The translations under genes and the position numbers were made by a program. From assembly GCF_016802725.1 (NCBI RefSeq), contig NC_052669.1, positions 3,496,501 to 3,560,500 on the forward strand: a DNA stretch of 64,000 nt. The letters are read 5' to 3'. How positions within the stretch are numbered: the first letter of the stretch is position 1; each line of letters starts with the position of its first letter. The notes under the pieces are model-generated. The model saw nothing but the letters and a program-made list of their open reading frames with translations. It did not search any database and had not been told where the DNA came from. The stretch is from Solenopsis invicta. Taxonomy: Eukaryota; Arthropoda; Insecta; Hymenoptera; Formicidae. This document shows positions 1-12,700 of the stretch, in pieces.

Positions 1-223
1 GTAGCATTTACTTACACTTATATTACTTTAAAAAAAACAGTAGATGCAAGCAGTTATAATATAAATCACGAAATATTTGTTATCAAAAGTTCTATTATCA
101 AATTACATAGCAGTCACAAATTGTATCGAATGGGCTACGTTGATATTGTGCAACTTTATTCTTTTATATTTATTAAGATTAAGTCAAACAGCATTTAACT
201 CAATACTTGTAATTATTTTCTAG

Positions 224-3200
224 ATAATTCTAAACAATACAAAACATATCAGCAAGAGTAATTTATATGACGCATTACATCCTTGGCTTGGCATGGGTCT
301 TCTTACCAGTGGAGGTAATGTAATCATATAGATAAATGTAAATAAACAAAATTATAGACGAGATAAACTTATGTACGGTCACAGAAGAATCTTGACGCTA
401 AAATAATATTATTTTGTGTTTTTACATACAATTTCTTATTCTTTACATTCAAACTGTGTGCGGTTTCAAACGCACCTGAATATGTAATAACAGAATTAAA
501 TAGACACAAGTTTATTTTATATTACTATTTTATACTAACATAGTATTTTTAAAACCTCACTCAAAAAAATGTCAAAAATCTGCTGCAAAAAAAATTATCT
601 CGACTTTGGTTTGAACTTTCCTGTCTCCCTGCATTCCATTTGGGCATCCTAACTAATTCGATTTTAAGACGTTCTCTGAATATAGCTGTTGTTGCAAGAA
701 ATATTACTAAATCCCTTGGTGGTTGAATAGAATTTTTCGTTTAGTGGTAGTCGTTTTTAATATGTCAATAACTGATAATTGTTATAAGGTATTTTTACTT
801 TTGAAATTTTTTTCAGATACATTTCAGTATCTAATTACACATACTTAGTCATTGTTTTTAAATTTGATCGTATTATCACACGAATGTACACTCAGAGTTT
901 TTTGTTATTTTATCCGGCTGTACATATTTCGAGTTATACAAAAGTTGAACAATAATATGGAATTTTGTTAATGTAGCTTTTTAAGCGTTAATATGGTTTT
1001 AAAAGCCATAAGCAAATTTTCATATCAAAATGTTTCTTCCATAAATCGATTGTTACTTTGGAGGAGTGCGTTAAAAAACATTAGAGATATCATTTTAGGC
1101 TTGTTTTTTAATGTTAAACAAATGTAAAATTATATCTTTAATAATATTTCTGATAATGTTTCCGAATGCTCACAAATTCTAAATCGAATATCAACATTCT
1201 TGCGACAATGCCACGCCGCGCTCATATAAGTCACACTTTTAATGCAACGTTATCAGTGATCACAGTTTTTTTTTGTCAGATCACGTGGAGATGATCGTTG
1301 AGAAAAAAAAATTAATATAAAAAGTAAATATATTAAACACAATCCGAGTTACGCCAGCACAATCTTGAAACAACAATAATATGAGACATGGATTAATTTG
1401 ACCATTGCAGTAAATCAGTAAGATTATAAAAGTTATATCAGTTTAAAGAAAAAGTGGCTCAACTAGCTTCGATTTACCCTACTGAAAATTTATAATACAT
1501 GTAAACTGTAGCATGTAAAACTACGATAAATTTATCGAATGATTACTTGCACATGAAAACTTTGAATAAAAGGCTATATTAAATTTGTTGTGACGTAAAT
1601 ACACATAAGGGTCCACATTAGCAAAATGTCATGTTATTGTTTAACTTTGCGTTACTCGAAATGTGTACAGCTGAACACAAAATTATATAACTAAAAAAAA
1701 TCACTCGAGTATAAATGCAATCTTATGGTAATAGTATCCGCCACTTAATAATAGAGATATTACGTGTAGCTATAAAATTTACAAAGTCCATATATAATAT
1801 CATCTTGTCTTCTAGCATTATTATAAGAGTATTTATTTCTTTTTAGGCTCTAAATGGCATTTACGGCGAAAGATACTAACTCCCACATTCCATTTTAATA
1901 TATTACAGCAATTTGTTGAGATTTTAATCGAGGAGGGCGAGAGCATGACCAGATCTTTGAAAAATGCAGGCGGCACTATTACAAAAGATTTAGTACCATT
2001 TATTAGTGAATATACACTAAATGCAATATGTGGTATCATATTTTGTTTATATCTATACATACATTTTGTAATAAATAATATAAGAGACGGTCTAAATATT
2101 TTTATATAAAATACGATTATTAATATAAATTAAAGTTATTTAATTTTTGCAAAAATATTGTTTAAGTGTATCATTACGTTATAATAATATAATTTTTTTC
2201 AGAAACTGCCATGGGAACTTCTCTGCAAGAAATGGGTTCATTTCAACAGCAGTATCGAAAAGCGGTTCATCGGATGGGTGAACTTCTAGTTTATAGGTAA
2301 TTTATCATTAATCATTGTAATATATTTAGGTCTACCGTTAGATATAAATTAATATAAAATAAACACGTAATAATAAATAATTATATTTAATGTAAAACAT
2401 TATTGAAGCCGACAATCAACAGTCTAAATATCACGATATTACTCACTTCCATAAATAGATTAATTAATAATTTTTTTAAACGCTGAAATATTATTACAAA
2501 ATAATTTACTAAAAATTATATCAAAACTAAAAACGTATCATCTTTGAGATAAAAGTATTTAACATAGATTAGTGGAATGTTTATAGAAAGTCCCGCATGT
2601 ATTCTTTAGAATACCTTTTATTTTAATTTCTCATAAGTATAATTACGCAATTCTTTGAAGTTACTTATTAATATATGATTACATTCTTATCTTTATGGAA
2701 TTTTTTACAAAATAATACTAACGTTTTAAATGCATATATGTATATAATATTCCACTGATTAGAAACATCTGATTTTATTCAATTGTTACCTTTCGGAAGA
2801 CAATAGCAAATCACTGAGTATATTTTACCAAGAGACCTCTCTAAATTAGGCCGTTTGAAACCGGCGCACAGCGTTTAAACTGTAGGTCTCGTATTTCTGT
2901 GTAAAGTGTAAAAAGTGCATGCCACAGAAATATATTGAGGGGTCACCATGCTCTGACAAAAGCTAAGGACTAGAGATGTATATAATATACAATTATATGT
3001 ACCATTTAGAGCAATGAGACCGTGGTTGAAATATGACTGGATATTTTCATTAACATCAAAAGGTAGAGAGCAAAAAAAGCTCCTGAAAATATTGCACGGA
3101 TTTACTGAGAAGGTATGTCAAAATCTTTTTTCATAATTTCTATAAATATATTATGACATAAAATTACTAAAAAAAAAGGATACCAAAGTTATCCTGTTGA

Positions 3201-4123
3201 AAATTTCCAGATGGATTATCATGGAAACCCATGAAAATCCAAATAAGATATTCAAAATTTATATGGAAATTTGTCATTGTAGTATGTGAAATTCTATGTA
3301 AGAACCCATACAGAATATTCAAAATCTATATGAGTAATCTGCATATCAGATTTCACATGATTATCGATAAAAATTTGGAATAAAAGTTTAGGTCCTATGT
3401 AGTAAACCATGTGAATACAGGGTGTTTCATAACTTTTAATTAATATTTCGGGAAATGAATAAGAATGAAATTTTGAATTAGAAGTTTCTATCCCAATTTC
3501 GGCTTACAACTAAACCAAAAATTTAAACTCTAAACGAAGCTATTAAAAAAAAATCCATTTTTTGTCTTGAATCAACACCTAAATTATTTATTAGAAACTG
3601 TTTATAGGATTCTCTAAAAGCAGAAAATAAATAATAATTATTTGTCCAGAAAACGTTATAAGAAATCGTGATTTATTATTGATTGCTGACGTAGTCATTT
3701 ATATAAATGTTTCTGAACTTTATACTATTAGAATAAAATTTACATTACTAAATTAAATCTAGATTTTCTGCTTATATTTCTATAAAAAATCATATAATAA
3801 TCCAACATGGATTTGCTACGTAGATTTCCACTTGGTTATTTTTCAATAAGATAAAGATCTCAATTTTCATATAAAGAAACAATGAGACAATTCGTAAATG
3901 TCGACAAACACAACTCCAACATTAACACAAACAATAAAATATGATATTGGATGTAGGTTATAGCAAAAAGGAAAGATTATCATAAACGCACCAAGGGACA
4001 ATACTTAAAAAATCTTAACAAAGATGTAGTGCCAAATGAAACAGAAACTATTGGAAGTATGTAGTATATTCTGAAATAATTACATTTGAATGTCGTATAT
4101 TAAAAATTATTTTATATATATAA

Positions 4124-4194
<71 letters not shown>

Positions 4195-7100
4195 GTACCA
4201 GTAGAATTTGGACAAATCTGTTGTGGGTCTTCAGAATCATTTATTTTGATGAAAAATAACAATCGTATAAAAAATATTTTTATGTTTGGGTTAGGGCATC
4301 CCTAAAAAACGATTTTATTCTATATAGCCCCCCTCTACTTCGATGACCGCTTCAATTTTGGGCCGGAAGTGCGTGCATGCCTTTGTCAAAAACTCTTTTA
4401 TCATAATCGCGAACGATGCCTCAATAGCAGCTTTCAGCGATGTAACGTTAGGATATCGAATCTTGTTAAAGTGTCACTCAAACACAAAGCACACGAAATA
4501 ATCCAACGGATAAAGTCCGGGTTGTTAGCGGGCCAAAATTCCTTACTCCAACACATTTTCATGTTATCGAAGAGCCGATACTGCACTAAGTGGCCGTATA
4601 AGAATCTTCTTCGGACCCTTGGGTTGTCGTATAGCAATGAATAATGTCGTAAATCGTCGATTTCGGACTACCGGAATAATCGGAGAACTTTATTATTTCA
4701 GACACGGTACGTCCCGCGTAAAAATTTTCAACAAGCACGGCTCTCCGATTATATTCTGGACACTGCTTAACCATGACAAAGTTATGTTCTTGTTTCCAAT
4801 AGATGAGGCTTATTGCTATCTAGTTGCCGGCTCACAAGTATATATGACAAAAATTTTTATTTGAAAATTATCCGGATTCTACTAGTACACTCTGTATATA
4901 TATATTTTTTTTTTCACGTTCTAATTTCGTCATTCCGATATAATGTATTATTGTTAAGTAAATTAATTTATAATTTATTACATAAATTAAATTTTAATTG
5001 AATGCCGTTTAACAAAAATAAAACAATTAAAAATTATTAGATTAGTAATTTCATGCTTATATAATTTGATTTAGTTAAAAAAAAACGATTTGCTATGTTG
5101 GACCTCTTAATACAAGCATCTCAAGAAGGTCTTTTAACTGATTTTGATATTAGAGAGGAAGTCGACACTTTCATGTTCGAGGTACGTACTTGTAAATTTT
5201 CTTTTTCTACTAATAAATCACCAAAGAAACCGTTTGATTTCAGGGTTTTGATACCACAGGGATGGCTATGTGCTTTATTTTATCATTGCTTGCTGAACAC
5301 AAAGATATTCAGGTATTCACGAAATGAGAATTATGTTAAGATGAGATAAATAATTTTCTTAACGCAGCATTTTTCTTAAAGTAATAAAAATAATATGTTT
5401 TGTTGTTTGCGTACGAGTGTTAGGTGACGTACCAGTATAATATATCCTTTTTATTTATTAAATATGTAGAAAATGTTTCTTCTAAATTATTCTTGACTTC
5501 ATTGTTGTCATCAATATATTATATAAATATATTAAACATTTATTTTTAATTAACAGAGATAACAGTATTCAATATGATCTACCTACTGATTTGTGATTTT
5601 TTTCCAATTTTTTTACTGAGTTCATAATTAAAAACTGGCCAGGGTTAAACCATTTCTAAAAATTAATTTATAATATTAGACAATTTATAATGTTAGACAA
5701 TTTATTTACATACGTACAATAAATATTAAAAAAAAAATGCTATTTCTGTTGTATTGGGTATGTATTCAATATGACCTAATTACATGTTTTTCTGTTTTAC
5801 ACAAATTAGAAAAATGGATAATAAAGTGTTTCAATGTTACATTTATAAGTTTAAAAGTTTATTAAAATATTGATATGTTTATTGACATATTAGAATATAA
5901 GGAATTGCGTCAACAATTCATTAAGTAAACAATTGATTTATCTTAACTTTCTCGCCTTAAAATCATGACTTATATATTAAAGTTTCGTAAGTGGATTCAA
6001 ATTTCTAATCTAAAATAATAAAAATACTAAGAAAATATTATAATTAATGTATGTGTGTTCATTATTGACATAAGCTATATTAGTTCTACGTTACAGTTTT
6101 CTTTTCTTTTCTTTTTTTTTTTAGATATAAGTAGGTCATGACAAACATATAAATTAAATACATTGTAAAGTACAAACAGAGTTACAATGAACTGTGAAGA
6201 TTGATAATCATCACTTGATAATTATAGAATACAGTAATTTTGTCATGAAATAAGTAGATGGAAAACATAATTAAAAAAATTTTATTTTTAATCTAATTGT
6301 CAACAACAGAATACACAAACTGATCGACCGTTGCAAACAAGTCACGTTGATTATCTGTATGACATATTAGCGTTAATTGTTCGATTTGTTATGTAATTAT
6401 TTAAAAACAGTAAGTAAGCCATTTTGGGTATTAGGTCATATAGGGCACGCTTACCTTAATTTATTTATTTGAAAAACGTTAATCAAAAAACTTTTGGAAA
6501 ATAAATGCACATTGTTTACAATTCAATTTTATTTCTGTATACATGAAATATTTGAATAGTAGAAAAGGTCTCTTCATTAGCATTAATGATACAGGATTGT
6601 GTCAGAAAAGAAATTGATGCTGTTATGCAAGAGAATCAAGGGAAACTGAATATGAAATCGCTGCAAGATCTGCAGTATTTAGAGAGATGTATAAAAGAAG
6701 CGTTGCGTTTATATCCTAGTGTTTACTTCATATCACGGATTACTTCAGAAGAAACAGAATTAAGTACGTAACTGACAAATATATTTTATATAAATGATAT
6801 ATTTATATATTAATAGATATATTAATATATAATATATACATATATATACTAAACATATATATATGTATATATATACTGTTATATGATAAAACATGCATAT
6901 TTTTATTTAAAAATTCAACTTATGATTCGACGTCTGATACACTTCAATCAATTGAGATTGGCACTGTAACTTTCTTTAACTTTCTTATCATGTCAATTAT
7001 ATGCGTTTATTCTGCATCACACGCATTTTTTCCAAATTTTTGTGCTTTTTTTAATTATTATTTGTACGTTATATTCTAATAAAATATTTTTCAGAAACAT

Positions 7101-7509
7101 ATTTGATACCTGCCGGAACATTGGTGATTCTTAATTTTTACATAACCCACAGAGATTCTAATTTTTGGCCAAATCCAGAAGTATTTGATCCAGATAGATT
7201 TTTACCTGATAATATTCGAAATCGTCATCCTTATTCGTACTTGCCATTCAGTGCTGGACCACGTAATTGCATCGGTAAATATTTCTTAATTTCTTTTTAT
7301 ATAAACATTGATTGTAATACGTATCAATAATTGTAGGTCAACGATTTGCTTTACTGGAGTTGAAAGCAATGTTAGTCCCTTTGATTTACAACTTTTATTT
7401 GGAGCCAGTTGATTATTTAGAGAACCAACGATTTGGAATTGATATGATACTTCGTTCTCTTGATCCATGTCGTCTGAAATTTGTTCCAATTGCCACAGAA
7501 GGCATATAA
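224..7509 (+). CDS. Gene 1: CYP4-family cytochrome P450, exons 3-12 (5' end outside window)
   Basis: Exons read by splice sites and by comparison with the other array genes: 224-314, 1847-2032, 2203-2296, 3010-3112, 3957-4056, 5075-5181, 5244-5312, 6595-6763, 7095-7274, 7337-7509. They join in frame without a stop and give about 423 residues; exons 1-2 (membrane anchor and hinge) lie left of the window. Motifs seen: WHLRR (C-helix WxxxR), ETAMGT, FMFE|GFDTT at the exon 8/9 junction (CYP4 I-helix block; its Glu is the residue that covalently binds haem in many CYP4s), KEALR (ExxR), FDPDRF and FSAGPRNCIG with the haem-ligand Cys. The product should be an ER-bound monooxygenase; the substrate is unknown. 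The I-helix has Phe where most CYP4s have His. All introns are GT-AG; the exon 4 donor is the weak GTATCA. AATAAA lies at 7566-7571, 57 bases past the stop. Introns 3 and 7 hold transposon remnants. Its nearest relative is gene 2. Confidence 0.9.
905..1710. mobile_element. Foldback/TIR element remnant in intron 3 of gene 1
   Basis: The stretch around 905-1000 read in reverse complement matches 1611-1710 at roughly three quarters of positions, including the shared strings ACTCGAAAT and TGTACAG. The inner part (about 1025-1175) is similar, in reverse orientation, to 35185-35340 in intron 4 of gene 4 and to its copy in gene 5. This fits a non-autonomous inverted-repeat element whose relatives sit elsewhere in the array. 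No coding sequence is seen. The ends are approximate and no target-site duplication could be assigned. Confidence 0.5.
4112..4188. repeat. (TA)n microsatellite
   Basis: A nearly pure TA dinucleotide tract with two interruptions at its left end. It directly abuts the left terminus of the mariner-like element, which targets TA, so it is probably the insertion target. Confidence 0.9.
4189..4894 (-). mobile_element. Internally deleted mariner-like (Tc1/mariner) element in intron 7 of gene 1
   Basis: The ends form imperfect inverted repeats: the left begins GGGTGTACCAGTAGAAT and the right, reverse-complemented, reads AGAGTGTACTAGTAGAAT; both are flanked by TA. On the minus strand 4586-4774 reads as an N-terminal transposase helix-turn-helix piece (RRAVLVENFYAGRTVSEII, then STIYDI). 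A second reading (4434-4637) contains KEFWPANNPDF, which resembles the FWP..SPDLNPLD segment around the third catalytic acid of mariner transposases. Further C-terminal decay continues toward 4300. The catalytic core between these parts is missing and the frames are broken, so it cannot encode a transposase. At about 0.7 kb it is roughly half the usual length. It lies between exons 7 and 8 and leaves their splice sites intact. Confidence 0.75.
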
Positions 7510-9300
7510 GTATTTAAAGACAATTTAAATTCTAAGAAATAATGTTTTATATATAAATATTCAAAAATAAAGAAAATTACAGTTTTTATTATAAGCATTT
7601 GTAGATATGTATTAACAATAAAGACATACATGTATGTGAGCATTATAATTAAACTAAAAAAAAAATAACGGTATAAGTTAGATGTAATTCAATTTTTTAA
7701 GTGATAAGATTTTATATTTTATTACTTAATCTCCCTAATTCCTTGTGAATCTAAAAACTAAACGCTGTTCCATTTATTTAATTAAGAAAGAAATCGCATA
7801 TAACATGTCAAAAATTGATTTTTTTGCATAATTTAATTTTAGTTCCTTCCCCCACCCCTTCATCAAAAATATAACCATCGAGATTTTAGAACAAAATTCA
7901 ATGAATTAATATTATTATAAACACTCTCATTGCCAATCGTTAACAGAAAGCAAAGTCATAAGGAAAAAAGCGTTGAAAAATGTATCTTAGCATACATTTT
8001 CTATCACACCGTTCATAGCATACAATATAATGCTAACAAGTAATATTTCGGATATTAATATTTTGCTTAGAAAACGTTCCAGATCTAACATTTTTATATT
8101 TTACCCATCAAACTTGTAGTTGTGATACACCTTATGTTAATTGGCGCTGATTTTACGAATTCTTGCGAATACTCTGATATTCTAGTTTTTAAAAATGTGT
8201 GATATCTTAAAGTGTTATCAAAAACTTAAAAATGTTATACATTGTTCTATTATTATATTTTAGTAACTGTGTTTAATTTATAAATTTAAACATAATTCTC
8301 TTATATCAATTTAAAATATTATGTAACTATATGTTACTTTTTTAAATAAAATCTCATATAATATTTATTTGCTTTAATGAAAAAATAGTATTGTAAATTA
8401 AATCAACTTTTTTACATACATTAATAAAGCTCTAATAAATATTTATGCTAAAGTTTATTGAAATCTATCTAATGATGATATCGGTTTGACCTCGAATGAT
8501 GTCGCCAAGGCTAGGTAGGGAACAAATAAATTTTTTTAAATGGAGTGCCTTATTTTTTATTACAGAATCTAATATCTGGTCTCAAGTGCTGTTCAGAACG
8601 CTATAATATAGTTATCTCTCCTTAATTATTTTCTGAGTTCTAACATTTGACAATTCTATCATAGAGGATTATTTTGTCTCGCGTTATTATATTTAATCTA
8701 TCGATTTCTCGACTTATTGATCGTGCAGAAATTATAGAAGTAGGCAGTAGATTTTCTATCAATTTTACTGCTCGCAATCTTAATGATCAGTGCTTGCCAC
8801 GCTCTCGCCACTGTAAGACGTGTATACTGTTGACTGCCGAATAAATAGACAAGCCTTAACACGTAATCAAATTTATCATTTAATTAAAGAATATTTTATC
8901 ATTAGTATTTCCAATTCCTAACAAAATTAACAATATTTTTATAACATATATAACATTTGTTATTAATTGCTATATAAAGTAATGTATAATAATATATTTT
9001 TTATTTCATTCGTGCAATGATCTGTTTATAATTAATTAAATACCGTAAAGAATTTGTATTACAAAATATATTCTTTAATTTAAGCGTAAACACTTTTAAG
9101 TCATCTCTAGGCATTGCGCAAGATCTTTCGGTTTAAAACTTAACTGATATAAACTTCAAGAATTATTAATATGTGTTGCGACTCTGACGTTTATCATGAA
9201 AAAATTATAAGTAGTATTTAAACAGCAATTATATGTTATGACGAATGTTATTAAGTTGTTTTTTAGTTTAGTTTATCGAAAGCCGAGATTGTAAACTAAA
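7510..9300. other. Intergenic region between genes 1 and 2
   Basis: AT-rich sequence with no exon recognisable as P450 and no long open frame. It contains poly(A) signals of gene 1 near its left end (AATAAA at 7566 and again near 7616). Beyond these I see nothing that can be supported. Confidence 0.6.
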
Positions 9301-9340
9301 TATATATAAAGATAATTAAAGCAGTGAGTGACTAGTCAGT
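9301..9340 (+). promoter_or_regulatory. Candidate core promoter of gene 2 (TATA box plus TCAGT initiator)
   Basis: TATATATAAA at 9301-9310 is followed by the arthropod initiator-like TCAGT at 9336-9340. The spacing of about 30-37 bases is what is expected between a TATA box and the start site. Transcription would start near 9338, giving a leader of about 377 bases before the ATG at 9715 unless a leader intron is removed. In such AT-rich DNA a TATA match alone is weak; the spacing to TCAGT is the supporting point. Confidence 0.4.
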
Positions 9341-9714
9341 TTTGAATGAGAAGACAGTTCGCCACAAGTAGCTTGACATGTTAACAAAAATATATTTATT
9401 ACGTTCTGTGTATCTCTCTTACTTATCGTATTTCAATGCATGTTATGTACAATGCATTACTTATCAAATGTATTTAAGTGACCTTATTAATCTTATAACG
9501 ATAATATAAGACAACGACAATAATAAAGAGGCTCAGTCTGTCTTCGATTTGCGTGTCATTTGGCACGAGACGCAATCGCGCCTCTTAATCAATAATATTT
9601 GTCATACATTAATCCACAAATTGTTAAATATTTTTTAGTACAATAGATCCAAGAACTGAAAAAACACGAAATTGAAGAAAAGTAGACCTAGTTAAAACTG
9701 TCATTACGACAAAA

Positions 9715-12700
9715 ATGTTTATTACATTATTTGTATTAATTATTGTTGTATATTTGGCATGTCATTATTACGTGCAATATGGACGAAATGGACGATTAAT
9801 CAATAAAATACCAGGACCACCAAGTTATCCAATTATCGGAAATTTATTGTTAATGTTAGATTCAAAAGGTAAGTTAAAATATTTAATAGAGAAGAAGATG
9901 GTATCATGGCCATCCATTTATATTTTCTATAACTATTTTATTAATCAATATTTTTATTTAAAAATTTAACCATTATATTCATCAAACTTTTCTTCAATAA
10001 ATTCTAGACTCAAAGTTATATTACATATTCATTATATTGAATATTATTCATAAAAATGTAGTGACATTACATAAATAATTGAACAGAGACAGGAATATAG
10101 TAATATGATTCACAAGAAAAAATTAAAATAATTGGTTATACATTTAATTTAAACAATTGGTTTTAATTTAACAAATACAGTTTTGTTAAAACTGTATAAT
10201 TAAAATTATATATTAAGATAAAAAGAAAATAATACAGAATACGTGCAAATGTATGTATGAAAATGTATGTACATACATTGCCTTCCGCATATAGATTGCA
10301 ATACTAAAAATCTAATAATACATGTAATGTAAAATATAGTATATGGTATATAGTAATAAAATTTCAATCAACTTATCAATTAACTACTAATGGATAATAC
10401 GAGTAGGCATAATATCTATGTATATGGCCCATAATATTACCTTCTTCTTTACATTTCAATAAATTAACTAATTTTAAATTATGTAATTATTAATATTATT
10501 GTTTAATGATTTTAATAATTACACGTAAGACAACTGATAAATAATGCATATAAGTGCAACATACTTATCAGTCGCCTCGCGTAGGTAAATTCTTGACATA
10601 CACACATTTTTTATTACGTTTATCTCTTTAATTATTGTTGTTTTCAATATATCTAAGTTTAAAACGGTGTAAAATACAAATATTAACATTAACTAATCCT
10701 TATTACAATTTTTTCTATATTTATGACATTTGTGTATTATATACATATATGTACGTTTTTTAGAACATTTGTGGAAGACTGTAAAGAAGACAGTCTAACC
10801 AGTATTATCCTATTATGAAATGGCAAGCCTTCTTTGAGTCTGTTGTATGTATCCGTCATCCCGATGATTTAGAGGTAATAAATTTAAAAAATTCTATATC
10901 ATTATTGATAAACTGGAAATTTATAAAATTTTTCTTTATGCTTTACAAAAAATCCCTCATACCGATATTTTAAAAGTAACAAAATATCTCAAATATGTTA
11001 AGTCAACACTATATAATTTCAAAAAACAGAAATATTAAATAATTTTATATTATTTTATTTATTTTTTATACTTATTTATTTGTACATCTAATATACAAAC
11101 TTTTTTTATATTTATTAAGATTAATCAAATAGCATTTAATATTCATTGTAATTCAATACTTATTATAATTTTCTAGATAATACTAAACAATACAAAACAC
11201 ATCAACAAGAGTATTTTATACGGTGTATTACATCCTTGGCTTGGCACTGGTCTTCTCACGAGTAGAGGTAATCATTTAGATAAAATAATTAGATAAATAA
11301 ATAAATATATATATACATTATATTTAATTATAAATTTATTATTTTAATAAATAAGTAGGATTTTACTATACATTGTTTTAATTCTTCATTGTTATTGTTT
11401 GACGAAACAATGTTAATATTCTCATATTAGCGCTGCGCTGCACTTACATTTATATTAGTTTTAGTATGACGTTGCCATATTCTCAGATCGTACGGAGGTA
11501 ATCAAGAAAAAAAAAATTAATAAAATAGTGAATATAATAAACACAATCCGAGTTATATCAGTACTGCCTTGTAAAAACAACAAGATAAGACATAAACCGA
11601 TTTGTCGATTGCAATAAATCAGTAAAGTTAGACATGTTGCGTTGATTATACGTATTTGCTCGTGCCATGAGCAACACACACATTAAATCGAAAGTGCTAC
11701 AGGAAATGGCTTAAACCGGAAGTGCCACAGAAAATGGCTTAAACCGAAAGCGCCACAGGAAATGGCTTAAACCGAAAGTGCTACAGGAAATGGCTTAACA
11801 CACATTAACACACACACGTTAATGCTTCCAAAGTCTTTAATGAAAATTGTGCTAAATAAAATTAAGAAAACCATATAAATAGTAGTATACACTCTAAGAA
11901 GTTGTAAATACAAGTAAAAAAATTACAGAGTCAATATTTATACAGCAACTATGCAATTAAAAAATCAAATGCAAACTGAACGTTCACCGTATACATACAA
12001 TTCAAATATAAATTTGTTCTAATATAATTTTATTTTACATAGAAATACTTGCATATAATTTTTTTGTTATAAATTACAATTACTCTGAAAAATAGAACAT
12101 GAACATCGTCAAGGAGAAAGTGGTATTATGCTAGTCGTTTACATTTTATACAATAACTTTATTAATATTATAAATTAAAAACTTAACAAATATATTTATC
12201 AAATGTTCTTAATTAGATTTTAGGAACTCAAAGTTATTTACTATATTATTTATATTCACCCAGAAAATTATCGAGCACTAAGATCCGCTTTCACTAAGGA
12301 AACAAGTTATTAACTTGACTAAATTTTTTAGCTCAATTAAATTTTTTCAGTACAAGTATTTATGAATTTAATTTAAAAACATACATAAAATATTGAAACT
12401 CTAGTTTAAACATTTGTATATTTAACTTAAATACATAAATATTTAAACTGAAGAAATTTAATCAAATAAAAAGTTTTTTCTTGTCTGTGTATAACTGTCG
12501 CCTATTAGGTATCTTATATATTAGTACCAATGCTTAACAGCGGATTAGGGAAGAAATAATTCCATTGGTATAAATCACTAGCATTTATCACTTAATAATA
12601 AAGGTATTATGCGTGGCTATAATATTTACAAAGACTACATATAATATCATTTTCTCTTCTAGCATTATCATAAGATTATCTTGTTATTTTTTTTAGGCTC

